This document shows positions 44,567 through 53,252 of a DNA stretch of 64,000 nt, one piece after another; the stretch's first letter is position 1; each line of letters opens with the position of its first letter. The notes below the pieces were generated by a model. The model saw nothing but the letters and a program-made list of their open reading frames with translations. It was not told the origin of the DNA and did not search any database. The translations under genes and the position numbers were made by a program. This DNA comes from Halpernia humi (GTDB taxonomy: Bacteria; Bacteroidota; Bacteroidia; Flavobacteriales; Weeksellaceae), in contig NZ_FNUS01000002.1 of the NCBI RefSeq assembly GCF_900108025.1, positions 62,001 through 126,000 of the forward strand. The letters run 5' to 3'.

Positions 44567-45139
44567 ATGGAACATGAAAAATTATTGGATACAATTAAAA
44601 GTTATGATAAGATTTCAAAAGAAGAAGAAACAAATCTTGAAAATTTTTTCACAGCTCTGAAAATTAAAAAAGGAGAGGTCTTAATAAAAAGTAGCACGCC
44701 CTGTAATAAGTTGTTCTTTGTGAATTCTGGCTTATTACGTGATTTTTTTATTAATGAAACGGGAAACGAGATTACAACAATCATTACTTGTGAAGGACGC
44801 TTTTTAACCAATATCATTAGTTTTAACGGCTTCGCGGAAAATAATGAGACCATAGAATGTATTGAAGATGCTGAAATATTGTCTATTTCAAAAGAAAATT
44901 TTGATAAACTAATGCACTCATCAAAAAACCTAAAATGTATTTATGCAGATATTATAGAGGAGTATTACGCACTTCTAACAGAACGATTTCATTATCTAAA
45001 TACCAAAAATGTTGAACAAAAAATTAATCATCTAAAAAATGATTTTCCTTTTTTAATTAATCGTGTAAATGATAGTTTAATTGCTTCTTTTTTAGGCATC
45101 ACTAGGGAAACCTTTGTAAGGAACAAAAAATTTCTGTAA
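44567..45139 (+). CDS. Crp/Fnr family transcriptional regulator
   Basis: This 190-residue protein has an N-terminal cyclic-nucleotide-binding-like fold, including KIKKGEVLIKSSTPCNKLFFVNSG split around residue 40. The short C-terminal helix-turn-helix is LIASFLGITRETFVRNKK. Bacteroidota homologues of this size are common and often lack a known ligand; no cysteine cluster for Fe-S binding is seen. It stands alone between two terminators, and its targets cannot be read. Confidence 0.85.
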   Translation: MEHEKLLDTIKSYDKISKEEETNLENFFTALKIKKGEVLIKSSTPCNKLFFVNSGLLRDFFINETGNEITTIITCEGRFLTNIISFNGFAENNETIECIEDAEILSISKENFDKLMHSSKNLKCIYADIIEEYYALLTERFHYLNTKNVEQKINHLKNDFPFLINRVNDSLIASFLGITRETFVRNKKFL

Positions 45140-45144
45140 CAAAT

Positions 45145-45179
45145 GAAAACTGTGATTTCTGTCACAGTTTTCTCTTTTT
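45145..45179 (+). terminator. Terminator after the Crp/Fnr gene
   Basis: GAAAACTGTG (45145-45154) and CACAGTTTTC (45163-45172) form a perfect 10-base stem with an 8-base loop, followed by TCTTTTT. Confidence 0.85.
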
Positions 45180-45265
45180 GATTTTTAGAATTTTGTTAAT
45201 GTAATATCAGTGAATATTTTACAACAAACATTAAAAAATCAATTATTAACCTAAAAATCATTACG

Positions 45266-45996
45266 ATGACTAAGAGCCTGTTTAAATTTCATTCAATAAA
45301 TTTTTTATAGCCTTTTCTTAATTTTCTAAATTAAAATAAACTCTGTTTATTCTTAAATTTAACATTAAGAATTTCAGTGAGTTAAGTTTATTCTGATTAA
45401 GCAATCAATAAATTGATTTTTATTAAGTTTTTTAAGCGAAAATGGCTTAATTCCTTAATGGTAAAAATAAATTATAAATTTAAACAGGCTCTAAAAAACT
45501 ATTAAAATTATTGGGAGGTGCGACTTTATTTGTTGCTATTTTTCTTGGTTGTAGAAACGATGAAAATGTAAGTTTTCCAACGGAAAACCAAAAATTATCT
45601 AGCGAAGCCAAGCAAGCATTTCAAAAAGAAAGCCCTCAATTTTCAATTCTAAAATATGCTTCAAAAATTGAATGGGGAAATCCAATCGTTAGTAATGGCG
45701 CAGAATATGATGCTGTCGAAATTCCTTTGATTTTAAATGATAAAATCGGCGCTAAAATTGGAGACGAATTATCCAAGCCCAGTGCAAGATTATTATTGCG
45801 AAAATCTAAAACTTCTAATCAATGGGATTTTTATTTTTTACTTATTTCTAACGGAAATAATATACAAAATAATAAAATAACCTATAATCAAATGCAAGAT
45901 AATTTCCCAAATAAAATCGCGGTTTTTGATAAAGATAATAAAATTGTTAGTAGTTTTAATCTTGGTGGCAAAACTATATCAGTGGAAAAATTATGA
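45266..45996 (+). pseudogene. Lipoprotein gene split in codon 3 by a MITE-like insertion
   Basis: The original start ATGAC at 45266-45270 is followed by TAA (45271-45273), a 218-bp element and a second TAA (45492-45494). Removing the element and one TAA joins ATGACTAAA to AAACTATTA in frame with the 161-codon ORF from 45511. The restored protein has 169 residues and a textbook lipoprotein signal, MTKKLLKLLGGATLFVAIFL, with lipid-accepting C22 after the G. The body is intact, which suggests a recent insertion. A weak TTG at 45511 is the only in-frame start left near the 5' end. The function of the mature part is unknown; it overlaps the next gene by 4 bases. Confidence 0.88.
45274..45491 (+). 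mobile_element. MITE-like element, 218 bp, perfect terminal inverted repeats
   Basis: The ends GAGCCTGTTTAAATTT (45274-45289) and AAATTTAAACAGGCTC (45476-45491) are perfect 16-base inverted repeats, flanked on both sides by a TAA that serves as a 3-bp target duplication. No transposase is encoded, so it must be moved in trans. Three-base T-N-A duplications are known for IS5-family groups, which makes such a source plausible but unproven. The interior carries the CATTAAG..TTAAG and AATCAAT..ATTGATT repeats also seen at 1603-1690 and 2102-2223. Confidence 0.9.
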
Positions 45997-46673
45997 ACGC
46001 ACCCGTAATTTGCACGTACATTGGCTGGTGGTATGATGACGGTACTTTTGAACCAATCATGTTACTTGGCTGTAGTGGAGGCGATGGCGATATAAGCCCA
46101 AATTATGGCGACGGGGTTGGTGGTCACGGCGGTGGCGGTGGCGGTGGCGGAAACAATGGAGATAATTCAGGTTTAACAATGCCTCCTCCACCAAAAATAC
46201 CAATTGCAGATATGCAGAAGTTTTTAAGTTGTTTCAATATTCAGCAATCTGCAAATTTGACAATTTATGCAGCGCAAATGGGCAGTTCAAGTTTAGCAGG
46301 ACATGCGTTTATTACTATTACTCAAGGAAATAATACAATGACTTTCGGATTTTATCCTAAAAATGGATATGCTCAACAATTAATTGGCCCAGGTATTTTT
46401 GGTGATGATAGTGGACATCCTTACACAAATGCATGGGATGCGGGCTCTATTACACCAACACAATTGCAACAAATAATTGCGACTGCTTTAGCATATTCAA
46501 ATAGTAATTATAATCTCGGTTTTAGCAATTGTTCGGATTTTGTTTTAAGTGTATTGAATTTAATCGGACTCACTAATAATACTGCAGGAGTAAATACTCC
46601 CGATGATGTTGCTACTTTAATTGGTCATTTTGCAAATGGAACTGCATCCTCAACCCATAGAACCTGTAATTAA
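45993..46673 (+). CDS. Gly-rich protein with candidate permuted papain-fold domain
   Basis: This 226-residue protein has a short N-terminal part (YIGWWYDDGTFEPIMLLGC) and a Gly-rich linker at about residues 29-60. The C-terminal domain has H103 in LAGHAFITI and C179 in GFSNCSDFVLSVLN. A histidine before the cysteine is the order of permuted NlpC/P60-like papain folds. No signal peptide is seen. It overlaps the lipoprotein gene by 4 bases, and paralogous membrane proteins follow. A modular toxin with downstream immunity proteins is one reading; an ordinary cell-wall or amide hydrolase is another. Confidence 0.65.
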   Translation: MNAPVICTYIGWWYDDGTFEPIMLLGCSGGDGDISPNYGDGVGGHGGGGGGGGNNGDNSGLTMPPPPKIPIADMQKFLSCFNIQQSANLTIYAAQMGSSSLAGHAFITITQGNNTMTFGFYPKNGYAQQLIGPGIFGDDSGHPYTNAWDAGSITPTQLQQIIATALAYSNSNYNLGFSNCSDFVLSVLNLIGLTNNTAGVNTPDDVATLIGHFANGTASSTHRTCN

Positions 46674-46674
46674 T

Positions 46675-47088
46675 ATGACTGTAAAAATTCTTAAAATTGT
46701 TTTAGTTACCTCGTTTCTTTTTTCTGAGGGACTTGGAGAGCATGGAAATCTAAATTTTGCCATTTTGTTATTATATTTATATCAATTTATACATGACATT
46801 ATTACTTTCGCTAATTACCACAAAATATTTTGGGAAGGAGGCTCGCTTTCTATTCCTACTATTGCAACACTTATAATTATCTCAAAATGTAAATTTTATA
46901 AAGACAGATATCTGTTGTTATTTTGCTTTATTGCTTTATTAATTGCAATAATTTTCATGACAGGAATTTTAAATTTTGACAGTTACAATAAATTAACGAA
47001 TGGCTTCTTATTTCCCGCATCTATTTTCATAATAAGTTCTGTCTGGTTAGTTATTTTAAATTTTAGAAAACCGACAATAAAAAACTAA
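46675..47088 (+). CDS. Small four-helix membrane protein, array copy 1
   Basis: This 137-residue protein has about four hydrophobic segments. It shares KDRYLLLFCFIALL, SIFIISS and LNFRKPT with the protein encoded at 47090. It lacks the extra N-terminal helix of that copy. The ATG at 46675 is 1 base after the stop of the papain-fold gene, so they are coupled. Its family is unknown. Confidence 0.75.
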   Translation: MTVKILKIVLVTSFLFSEGLGEHGNLNFAILLLYLYQFIHDIITFANYHKIFWEGGSLSIPTIATLIIISKCKFYKDRYLLLFCFIALLIAIIFMTGILNFDSYNKLTNGFLFPASIFIISSVWLVILNFRKPTIKN

Positions 47089-47089
47089 C

Positions 47090-47620
47090 ATGAAAAATAA
47101 TCCACATCTTTCTGCTTTATTCATTTTTGTAATCTTCACTGCTCTATTAATTTTATTGCTGATTAGAATAAGTTTTAGAAAACCTGTGGCAAAAAAAGAA
47201 ATTCCTATAAAAATTTTAAAAATAATTGCTATTGTTTCTTTTCTCATTATTAATGGTATTCAGGAGAACGGGACAATTAATTTTGGTCTAATTTTAATGT
47301 ATTTTTTTGCTTTCTTTCATGATATCACTCATTTCCCAAGTTTCGGTATTTTTTGGGAAGGGGTTATCACAATTCCAATTATTGGGACTTTAATAACCTT
47401 TTCACTTTGCAGGAAATATAAAGACAGGTATCTTTTATTATTTTGTTTTATTGCATTATTAGCAATAATTCCTTTATTGACAGGAATTTTAGACCCTCAT
47501 AATTATAAAAGAATTTCATTAGATTTCATTATTCCAACATCTATTTTTATAATAAGTTCTATAATTCTAATCGTATTGAATTTTAGAAAACCCACAAAAA
47601 AGGATAATCTTGAAAAATAA
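47090..47620 (+). CDS. Small membrane protein, array copy 2
   Basis: This 176-residue paralogue of copy 1 has an added N-terminal helix (MKNNPHLSALFIFVIFTALL) and about five segments in total. The shared core includes KYKDRYLLLFCFIALLAIIP and SIFIISSIILIVLNFRKPT. The ATG is 1 base after the preceding stop. Tandem duplication of a membrane protein beside a possible effector is a pattern seen for immunity genes, but this is inference. Confidence 0.75.
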   Translation: MKNNPHLSALFIFVIFTALLILLLIRISFRKPVAKKEIPIKILKIIAIVSFLIINGIQENGTINFGLILMYFFAFFHDITHFPSFGIFWEGVITIPIIGTLITFSLCRKYKDRYLLLFCFIALLAIIPLLTGILDPHNYKRISLDFIIPTSIFIISSIILIVLNFRKPTKKDNLEK

Positions 47621-47833
47621 CCCCCATGTTTCTGCCTTATTCATTTTTGTAATCTGCTTAGTTTTATTGCTTTGTTATTAGTTGCGATTGCATATATGGG
47701 AATTTTAAACCCAATAAATTATGAAAGAATAACAAATTGGTTTATAATTCCATCTGTTATGTTTATAATAAGTTCTGTAACTTTAATCATTTTAAACTTT
47801 AGAAAACCTGTGAATAAAATAGTAGAAATATAG
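47610..47833 (+). pseudogene. Decayed third copy of the array membrane protein
   Basis: The first 15 codons match the start of copy 2 (KNNPHVSALFIFVI) with ATG changed to TTG. A large internal deletion and a frame change join this to FIALLLVAIAYMGILNP and the C-terminal IPSVMFIISSVTLIILNFRK, ending at 47831-47833. About 300 bases of the parental gene are missing. It overlaps the end of copy 2. Confidence 0.85.
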
Positions 47834-47863
47834 ATTCCCAGAAGATATTTTAGGAGAAAAGTT

Positions 47864-48427
47864 TTACTTCCCATTAAAACCCGTCATCGTATTTCCAATT
47901 CCTGCAAAAACGAATGACAAGCAGGCTTTAGAAAACTTCTCGATTCTTTCGGGAAGTTTTTCTTTTTCTTGCGTCTCCCATTTTCCGAGAACGTAATCAA
48001 CCTGTTTTCCTTCAGAAAATTCGGCAGAAATCCCAAATCTCAAGCGCGGATAATTTTGGGTTTGAAGTTGTTCTGCAACACTTTTCAAACCATTATGTCC
48101 CGCATCTGAACCTTTCATTTTTAATCTTAAAGTCCCGAATGGCAAAGCTAAATCATCAGTGATTATCAAAATATTTTCTAAAGGAATATTTTCTTTTTGC
48201 ATCCAAAATTTCACTGCATTTCCAGACAAATTCATATAAGTGTCGGGTTTTAAAATCAACACTTTTCTGCCTTTGTATTTTCCTTCTGCTAAAAGACCAA
48301 AGTTAGAAGATTTGAAAGGTACTTCTAAAGTTTCCGCAATTTTCTCTGCGACTTTAAAACCAATGTTGTGGCGCGTTTCTGCATATTCTTCGCCTTTATT
48401 TCCGAGACCAACGATGAGGTATTTCAA
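47864..48427 (-). CDS. pth: Peptidyl-tRNA hydrolase
   Basis: This 187-residue Pth has the N-terminal block GLGNKGEEYAETRHNIGF with N10 and catalytic H20, and LKPDTYMNLSGNAV and GSDAGHNGLKSV further on. It frees tRNA from prematurely released peptidyl-tRNA. The length is standard. It is 3 bases downstream of the lipoprotein gene at 48431 on the same strand. Confidence 0.97.
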   Translation of the reverse strand: MKYLIVGLGNKGEEYAETRHNIGFKVAEKIAETLEVPFKSSNFGLLAEGKYKGRKVLILKPDTYMNLSGNAVKFWMQKENIPLENILIITDDLALPFGTLRLKMKGSDAGHNGLKSVAEQLQTQNYPRLRFGISAEFSEGKQVDYVLGKWETQEKEKLPERIEKFSKACLSFVFAGIGNTMTGFNGK

Positions 48428-48430
48428 AAT

Positions 48431-49270
48431 TTAATAATATTCGTAAGTTGAAGTTTGCCCATTTTCAGTTACCGAAGTTGGGAATCCATCTGAATTATAA
48501 GTGTAAGTGAAGGTTCCGCTATCAGTTCCCGAAGTAATTTTTGTTGGATTATTTGCGCTAAATCCTTGTAATGCAAGAGAAGCATTAAATGAAAAAATAG
48601 TAGCAATATTAAATTCTATTGGCAAAGTATTGAACGGATTTTTTTTAGAATCGTAGCTGCTATAAGTGAAAGTTTGCGATGTTGGCGGCACAGGAACCGC
48701 TACGATGGCCGAAGTATTTGTTACTGTGCTTAAATTATTGCCATTCCAAGTGAAATCATAACTAGAATAAGATTGTTCTTGTGGCGGTGTTTGAAAATCA
48801 AAATTACCACGACGTATTTTTGAAACTTTTCCGTTAATATAGCTAATCACAGAAGTTGAATTTTGTGTAACGCCAGTTCCAATATCTTGGCTTTCATCTA
48901 CGCTAGTGAGTTGATTACCAGTGTAATTGAGTTTATAATTAGTAACAGAAGTAATACTGCCAATATTTGTAGTAGAGGCGATTTTTGTAATTTTTCCGTT
49001 GGTGTAAGTCAAATCAAAATTTTGAATTCCACCGAAAGAAACAGAGGTCAATTGATTACTCGTGTAAGTATAACTAATGATTGATGGTACGCCATTTTGG
49101 TCTTTTGTTGTTACTTTTTTTATGATTGTGCCAGACGGATTTGTCGTCCCAGAATCTACGGGTGTTTGTACGCCAAAAAGCAAATCGCCATCTCTATCTG
49201 CATTGGGCGAGCAAGAATTATAAACGAAAAGTACCGCAAAAAGGGTAAAAAATGAGATTAATTTTTTCAT
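48431..49270 (-). CDS. Lipoprotein with YD-like repeats
   Basis: This 279-residue protein has a lipoprotein signal peptide (MKKLISFFTLFAVLFVYNSC) with lipid-accepting C20. The mature part carries repeated Y-x-Y-x-G/S-NQLTSV and NGKITKI units, resembling the YD/RHS-like beta-strand repeats of Bacteroidota surface proteins. The ATG at 49270 was chosen over a TTG directly before it. A minus-strand -7-like TACTTTTG lies at 49284-49291. The function is unknown. Confidence 0.8.
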   Translation of the reverse strand: MKKLISFFTLFAVLFVYNSCSPNADRDGDLLFGVQTPVDSGTTNPSGTIIKKVTTKDQNGVPSIISYTYTSNQLTSVSFGGIQNFDLTYTNGKITKIASTTNIGSITSVTNYKLNYTGNQLTSVDESQDIGTGVTQNSTSVISYINGKVSKIRRGNFDFQTPPQEQSYSSYDFTWNGNNLSTVTNTSAIVAVPVPPTSQTFTYSSYDSKKNPFNTLPIEFNIATIFSFNASLALQGFSANNPTKITSGTDSGTFTYTYNSDGFPTSVTENGQTSTYEYY

Positions 49271-49302
49271 CAAAAAATTTTTACAAAAGTAATTGAAAAT
49301 TT

Positions 49303-52300
49303 TTAATTTAAACTAGAATACAGAATCCTTTCAAGTAACGCATTTACTTCATATATATTTTGCACATTTTCCTTCCGCATCATCAGTTGATTGCCTTCCG
49401 TTGAATGTTTTTCCTTCAATTTTGCCTCATGCTGATTTCTGCTTAAATAATTAATGATATTTTTAAACCTGTCACTTTGGTAAAATTTATCCTGCGGATT
49501 TGATGGAAAATAACCCAGAAACACACCATTTTTTACCACGATTTTATCAAAACCAATCTCTTCTGCAATCCATTTTAACTCAACAGATTTTAATAAATTA
49601 ACCGCTTCTGAAGGCAATTTTCCAAACCGATCAATTAAATTTTTCTCAAAAACCTGCATTTCCGTTTGGTTGGGGATTTCTGCTAATTGTTGGTATAAAG
49701 CCAAACGCTCTTCCACAGAACTCACATAATAATCGGGCAACATCAATTCTAAATCGGTGTCAATATTAACATCTTTTGTTGATTTAAACAATTTTTTTCT
49801 GTCGTCTTCATTTTCAAATAAATCTTCAAAATCTTCATCATTTTGTAGTTCTTCGAGCGCTTCCTGCATTATTTTTTGATAGGTTTCAAAACCCATTTCA
49901 TTGATGAAACCGCTTTGCTCGCCACCCAACAAATCTCCTGCGCCACGAATTTCCAAATCTTTCATCGCAATTTGAAAACCACTTCCCAAATCTGAAAATT
50001 GCTCGATGGCTTCCAAACGTTTTCGCGCGTCAGAAGTAATCATATCAAACGGCGGCGTGATCAAATAGCAAAAGGCTTTTCTGTTGCTTCGCCCAACTCT
50101 TCCGCGCATTTGGTGCAAATCTGCCATTCCAAAACGTTGTGCATCATTAATGAAAATCGTGTTTGCATTCGGAACATCAACGCCAGATTCAATAATGGTG
50201 GTAGAAACCAAAACGTCATATTTCCCTTCCATAAAATCCAAAACATTGCGTTCCAGTTGTTTTCCATCCATTTGCCCGTGACCCGTAATCACCTTTGCAT
50301 CAGGCACTAAACGCTGGATTAAACCTGCAATATCTTTTAAATTTTCAATTCTGTTATTAATAAAATAAACCTGTCCGTCTCGCTGAATTTCATAAGAAAC
50401 CGCATCTCGAATTATTTCTTCCGAAAAACCAATCGTTTGCGTTTCCACCGGCTGTCTGTTTGGCGGAGGCGTTTTTATCACCGAAAGATCTCGGGCAGCC
50501 ATTAACGAAAACTGCAAAGTCCGCGGAATTGGAGTTGCGGTTAAGGTTAAAGTATCAATGGAAGTTTTTAAATTTTTTAATTTGTCTTTTACAGCCACAC
50601 CAAATTTATGCTCTTCATCAATAATTAATAAACCTAAATCTTTAAATTTCACCGCACTTCCCGCCAATTGATGTGTTCCGATGACGATGTCAATTTTTCC
50701 GTCTTTCAAGCCTGCTAAAGTTTCTGCTTTTTGTTTCGCAGAACGGAAGCGGTTCAAGTAAGAAATCGTCACCGGGAAATCTTTCAGTCTTTCTTTAAAA
50801 CTTCGGTAATGTTGAAAAGCCAAAATCGTAGTCGGAACCAAAATCGCCACTTGTTTTCCGTCGGTCGCCGCTTTAAAAGCCGCGCGGATTGCAATCTCTG
50901 TTTTACCAAAACCCACATCGCCACAAATTAAACGGTCCATAATGGTTTCTTTTTCCATGTCGGTTTTCACATCGAAAGTCGCTTTTTCCTGATCCGGTGT
51001 ATCTTCATAAAGAAAACTGGCTTCGAGTTCATTTTGGAGGTAAGTGTCTGGCGCATAAGCAAATCCTTTCGCAGATTTCCGTTGTGCATATAATTTAATT
51101 AAATCAAAAGCAATCTGTTTAACTTTTGCTTTTGTTTTTTGTTTTAAAGATTTCCACGCCGGCGAACCAAGTTTTGAAAGCACAATTTCCCGACCTTCTG
51201 GTCCGTTGTATTTTGAAATTTTGTGCAAAGAATGAATGCTTACATAAAGCAAATCGCCGTTTTTATAAGTTAATTTAAAACATTCCTGAACTTTTCCGTT
51301 GTTGTTCACTTTCACCAAACCCATAAATTTTCCCACGCCGTGATCGATATGTGTAATATAATCGCCGACTTTTAAAGACATTAAATCTTTTAAGGTTAAT
51401 TGTTCGCTTTTGGCAAAATTATTTTTTGCCTGAAATCTTTGGTATCGGTCAAAGATCTGATGGTCGGTGTAAATCAAAAGTTTGTGCGCATCGTCTACAA
51501 AACCTTCGTGCAATTCAGATTTAAAACTTTTAAAAGGCACATTTTTTTCCAAAGACTGAAAAATAGATTCCAAACGGTCTTTTTGCTTTTCACCAGAAAA
51601 GGAAATCCAAATATCATATTTATCGGCTAATTTTTCCTCTAAATTTTCAGTTAATAATTCAAAGTTTTTATTGAACGCCGGCTGCGATGTTTGCTGAAAC
51701 TCGATACTAAAAAAATCTTTCGTGAAAAGAGAATTCGTTATTGAAATAAAATCGATTTGATGAAACTGTTCCAAAGATTTTGAAAATTCTTCCGGCGAAA
51801 TAAACAGTTCCGAAGGTTTTTGATGTTTGATGTCTTTATTTAAATTTTCAAATTTTTCTTCTGATTTTTTATAAAAATCTTTGATTTTTAAAGCGCCAAA
51901 TTCCAGATTTTTAGACAAAATAAAAGAATCTTTGGGCAGCAAATTTAAAACTGAAACCTTCGTTGTAGAAGTGGACGCGCTCATATTTGAAACCAACTGA
52001 AAACCTTCTACTTTATCCTTGGAAAGTTGCGTCTCAATATCAAATTTTTTGATGCTTTCGATTTCATTTCCAAAAAAAGTAATGCGAAAAGGTTGTTCAT
52101 TAGAAAAGGAAAAAACATCAACAATTCCGCCACGCACGGAAAATTCGCCTGGTTCTGAAACAAAATCTGTCGGCTGAAATTGGTAATGATTCAACAGTTC
52201 ATCTACAAAATCAAAATCCAGTTTGTCGCCCACTTTTAAAGTGTGGGAAATCGCGGAAAAATCTTCTTTTTTAATGACTTTCTCGGCAATTGCCAACACC

Positions 52301-52677
52301 GGCGAAATAATCACTTTCGGCGATTTTTCTGTTAAAATTTTATTTAAAACTTCCGTTCTTAAAACCAAATTGGCGTTTTGCGTTTTCTCGATTTGGTAAG
52401 GTTCAAGATGCGTTTGCGGAAAATAAAGCACATTTTCTTTGCCCAAAAGTTCTTCCAATTCCGTCGTGATATAAAGCGCTTCTTCTTTATCATCAACCAA
52501 AAAGAAAATATTTTTTTTCTGGGTTAAAAACAATTCTGCCGTGAAAAGCGAATGCGCCGAACCCGCAAAACCTTTCACAGAAAGTTTCTTTTTATCTAGA
52601 TTTTTGAATAGTTCTGCCGCAAAATTATTTTTCAATAAATGTGGAAGAAGGCTTTCCTGTATGGACTTTAACTGCAT
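49303..52677 (-). CDS. mfd: Transcription-repair coupling factor Mfd
   Basis: This 1124-residue protein is the expected length for Mfd. An N-terminal UvrB-like region is followed by the RNA-polymerase-interacting domain with KVGDYITHIDHGVGKFMGL. The translocase has Walker A GDVGFGKTE, LLIIDEEHKFG and TLTATPIPRTLQ, and the RecG-like block GRVGRSNRKAFCYL. It removes stalled RNA polymerase and recruits UvrA to the lesion. The small membrane-anchored protein at 52686 is 8 bases upstream. Confidence 0.98.
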   Translation of the reverse strand: MQLKSIQESLLPHLLKNNFAAELFKNLDKKKLSVKGFAGSAHSLFTAELFLTQKKNIFFLVDDKEEALYITTELEELLGKENVLYFPQTHLEPYQIEKTQNANLVLRTEVLNKILTEKSPKVIISPVLAIAEKVIKKEDFSAISHTLKVGDKLDFDFVDELLNHYQFQPTDFVSEPGEFSVRGGIVDVFSFSNEQPFRITFFGNEIESIKKFDIETQLSKDKVEGFQLVSNMSASTSTTKVSVLNLLPKDSFILSKNLEFGALKIKDFYKKSEEKFENLNKDIKHQKPSELFISPEEFSKSLEQFHQIDFISITNSLFTKDFFSIEFQQTSQPAFNKNFELLTENLEEKLADKYDIWISFSGEKQKDRLESIFQSLEKNVPFKSFKSELHEGFVDDAHKLLIYTDHQIFDRYQRFQAKNNFAKSEQLTLKDLMSLKVGDYITHIDHGVGKFMGLVKVNNNGKVQECFKLTYKNGDLLYVSIHSLHKISKYNGPEGREIVLSKLGSPAWKSLKQKTKAKVKQIAFDLIKLYAQRKSAKGFAYAPDTYLQNELEASFLYEDTPDQEKATFDVKTDMEKETIMDRLICGDVGFGKTEIAIRAAFKAATDGKQVAILVPTTILAFQHYRSFKERLKDFPVTISYLNRFRSAKQKAETLAGLKDGKIDIVIGTHQLAGSAVKFKDLGLLIIDEEHKFGVAVKDKLKNLKTSIDTLTLTATPIPRTLQFSLMAARDLSVIKTPPPNRQPVETQTIGFSEEIIRDAVSYEIQRDGQVYFINNRIENLKDIAGLIQRLVPDAKVITGHGQMDGKQLERNVLDFMEGKYDVLVSTTIIESGVDVPNANTIFINDAQRFGMADLHQMRGRVGRSNRKAFCYLITPPFDMITSDARKRLEAIEQFSDLGSGFQIAMKDLEIRGAGDLLGGEQSGFINEMGFETYQKIMQEALEELQNDEDFEDLFENEDDRKKLFKSTKDVNIDTDLELMLPDYYVSSVEERLALYQQLAEIPNQTEMQVFEKNLIDRFGKLPSEAVNLLKSVELKWIAEEIGFDKIVVKNGVFLGYFPSNPQDKFYQSDRFKNIINYLSRNQHEAKLKEKHSTEGNQLMMRKENVQNIYEVNALLERILYSSLN

Positions 52678-52685
52678 TTTTTATT

Positions 52686-53042
52686 TTATTCTAAACCAAA
52701 TTTATCTTTATAATTAAACTTTTCAATTTTCTCAGACTTTTTTATAACTAATTCTAAAGATTCTTTCGGCTTTAAAATTGAATCGCCGATAGAAATTTTA
52801 TTCCACCAATCTTCATATACTATGAGACTGTCTGTTTTACCGTCCATTTTTCTATAAACAATAAACGGAATACCATGATTGTCATGATTAATATATTTTT
52901 TAATAACTATTGATTTTATTTCTCTCCCTTCCACATCATTTAAAAAGCCATCATTGTTTTTTGAAGAAAAAACAAATTTATATAGAACTACTATCAACAG
53001 TACAATTGCCATTAGAAATAGGTCTCTATTTTTATTTTTCAT
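52686..53042 (-). CDS. Small membrane-anchored protein
   Basis: This 118-residue protein has one N-terminal transmembrane helix (about residues 9-25) and a charged outer domain containing IVYEDWWNKISIGDS. No family is recognised. It lies 8 bases upstream of mfd on the same strand and may share its transcript; a functional link is not implied. Confidence 0.65.
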   Translation of the reverse strand: MKNKNRDLFLMAIVLLIVVLYKFVFSSKNNDGFLNDVEGREIKSIVIKKYINHDNHGIPFIVYRKMDGKTDSLIVYEDWWNKISIGDSILKPKESLELVIKKSEKIEKFNYKDKFGLE

Positions 53043-53087
53043 TTTTCAACAATACTTTATTAAAATTTGTTTCTAATTTGTAAATAA

Positions 53088-53114
53088 GCCGTTTTCATTA
53101 AAACCGAAAACGGC
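53088..53114. repeat. 9-bp inverted repeat GCCGTTTTC
   Basis: GCCGTTTTC (53088-53096) and GAAAACGGC (53106-53114) are perfectly complementary with a 9-base loop. It lies between the toxin-antitoxin pair and the small membrane protein and could be a terminator on either strand. Confidence 0.6.
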
Positions 53115-53118
53115 AAAA

Positions 53119-53147
53119 AACGATTTCGGGATTTCCCCGAGATCGTT
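53119..53147 (-). terminator. Terminator of the toxin-antitoxin operon
   Basis: Read on the minus strand, AACGATCTCGGG pairs with CCCGAAATCGTT (one mismatch) around a short loop and runs into a T-run. It is placed about 100 bases after the toxin gene. Confidence 0.7.
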
Positions 53148-53252
53148 TGTGAAGTGCAAATTTACGAAATATTTTAAGGTTCTTCTTTTTAAGTAAAATT
53201 TCCTAATTACTTCATCTTGCTGCGAAAAGTGTCTTCACGAAAGAGTTAAACA

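Noticed and set aside
45266-45314. Short peptide from the original lipoprotein ATG into the MITE
   Set aside because: It runs 14 codons into the element to a TAG and has no sign of being a functional product.
49999-50931. Plus-strand ORFs inside mfd
   Set aside because: They are antisense to conserved Mfd motifs and lack independent signals.
53088-53147. The two hairpins near the toxin gene as a small RNA antitoxin
   Set aside because: A protein antitoxin gene is present upstream of the toxin, and the second hairpin fits a minus-strand terminator better.
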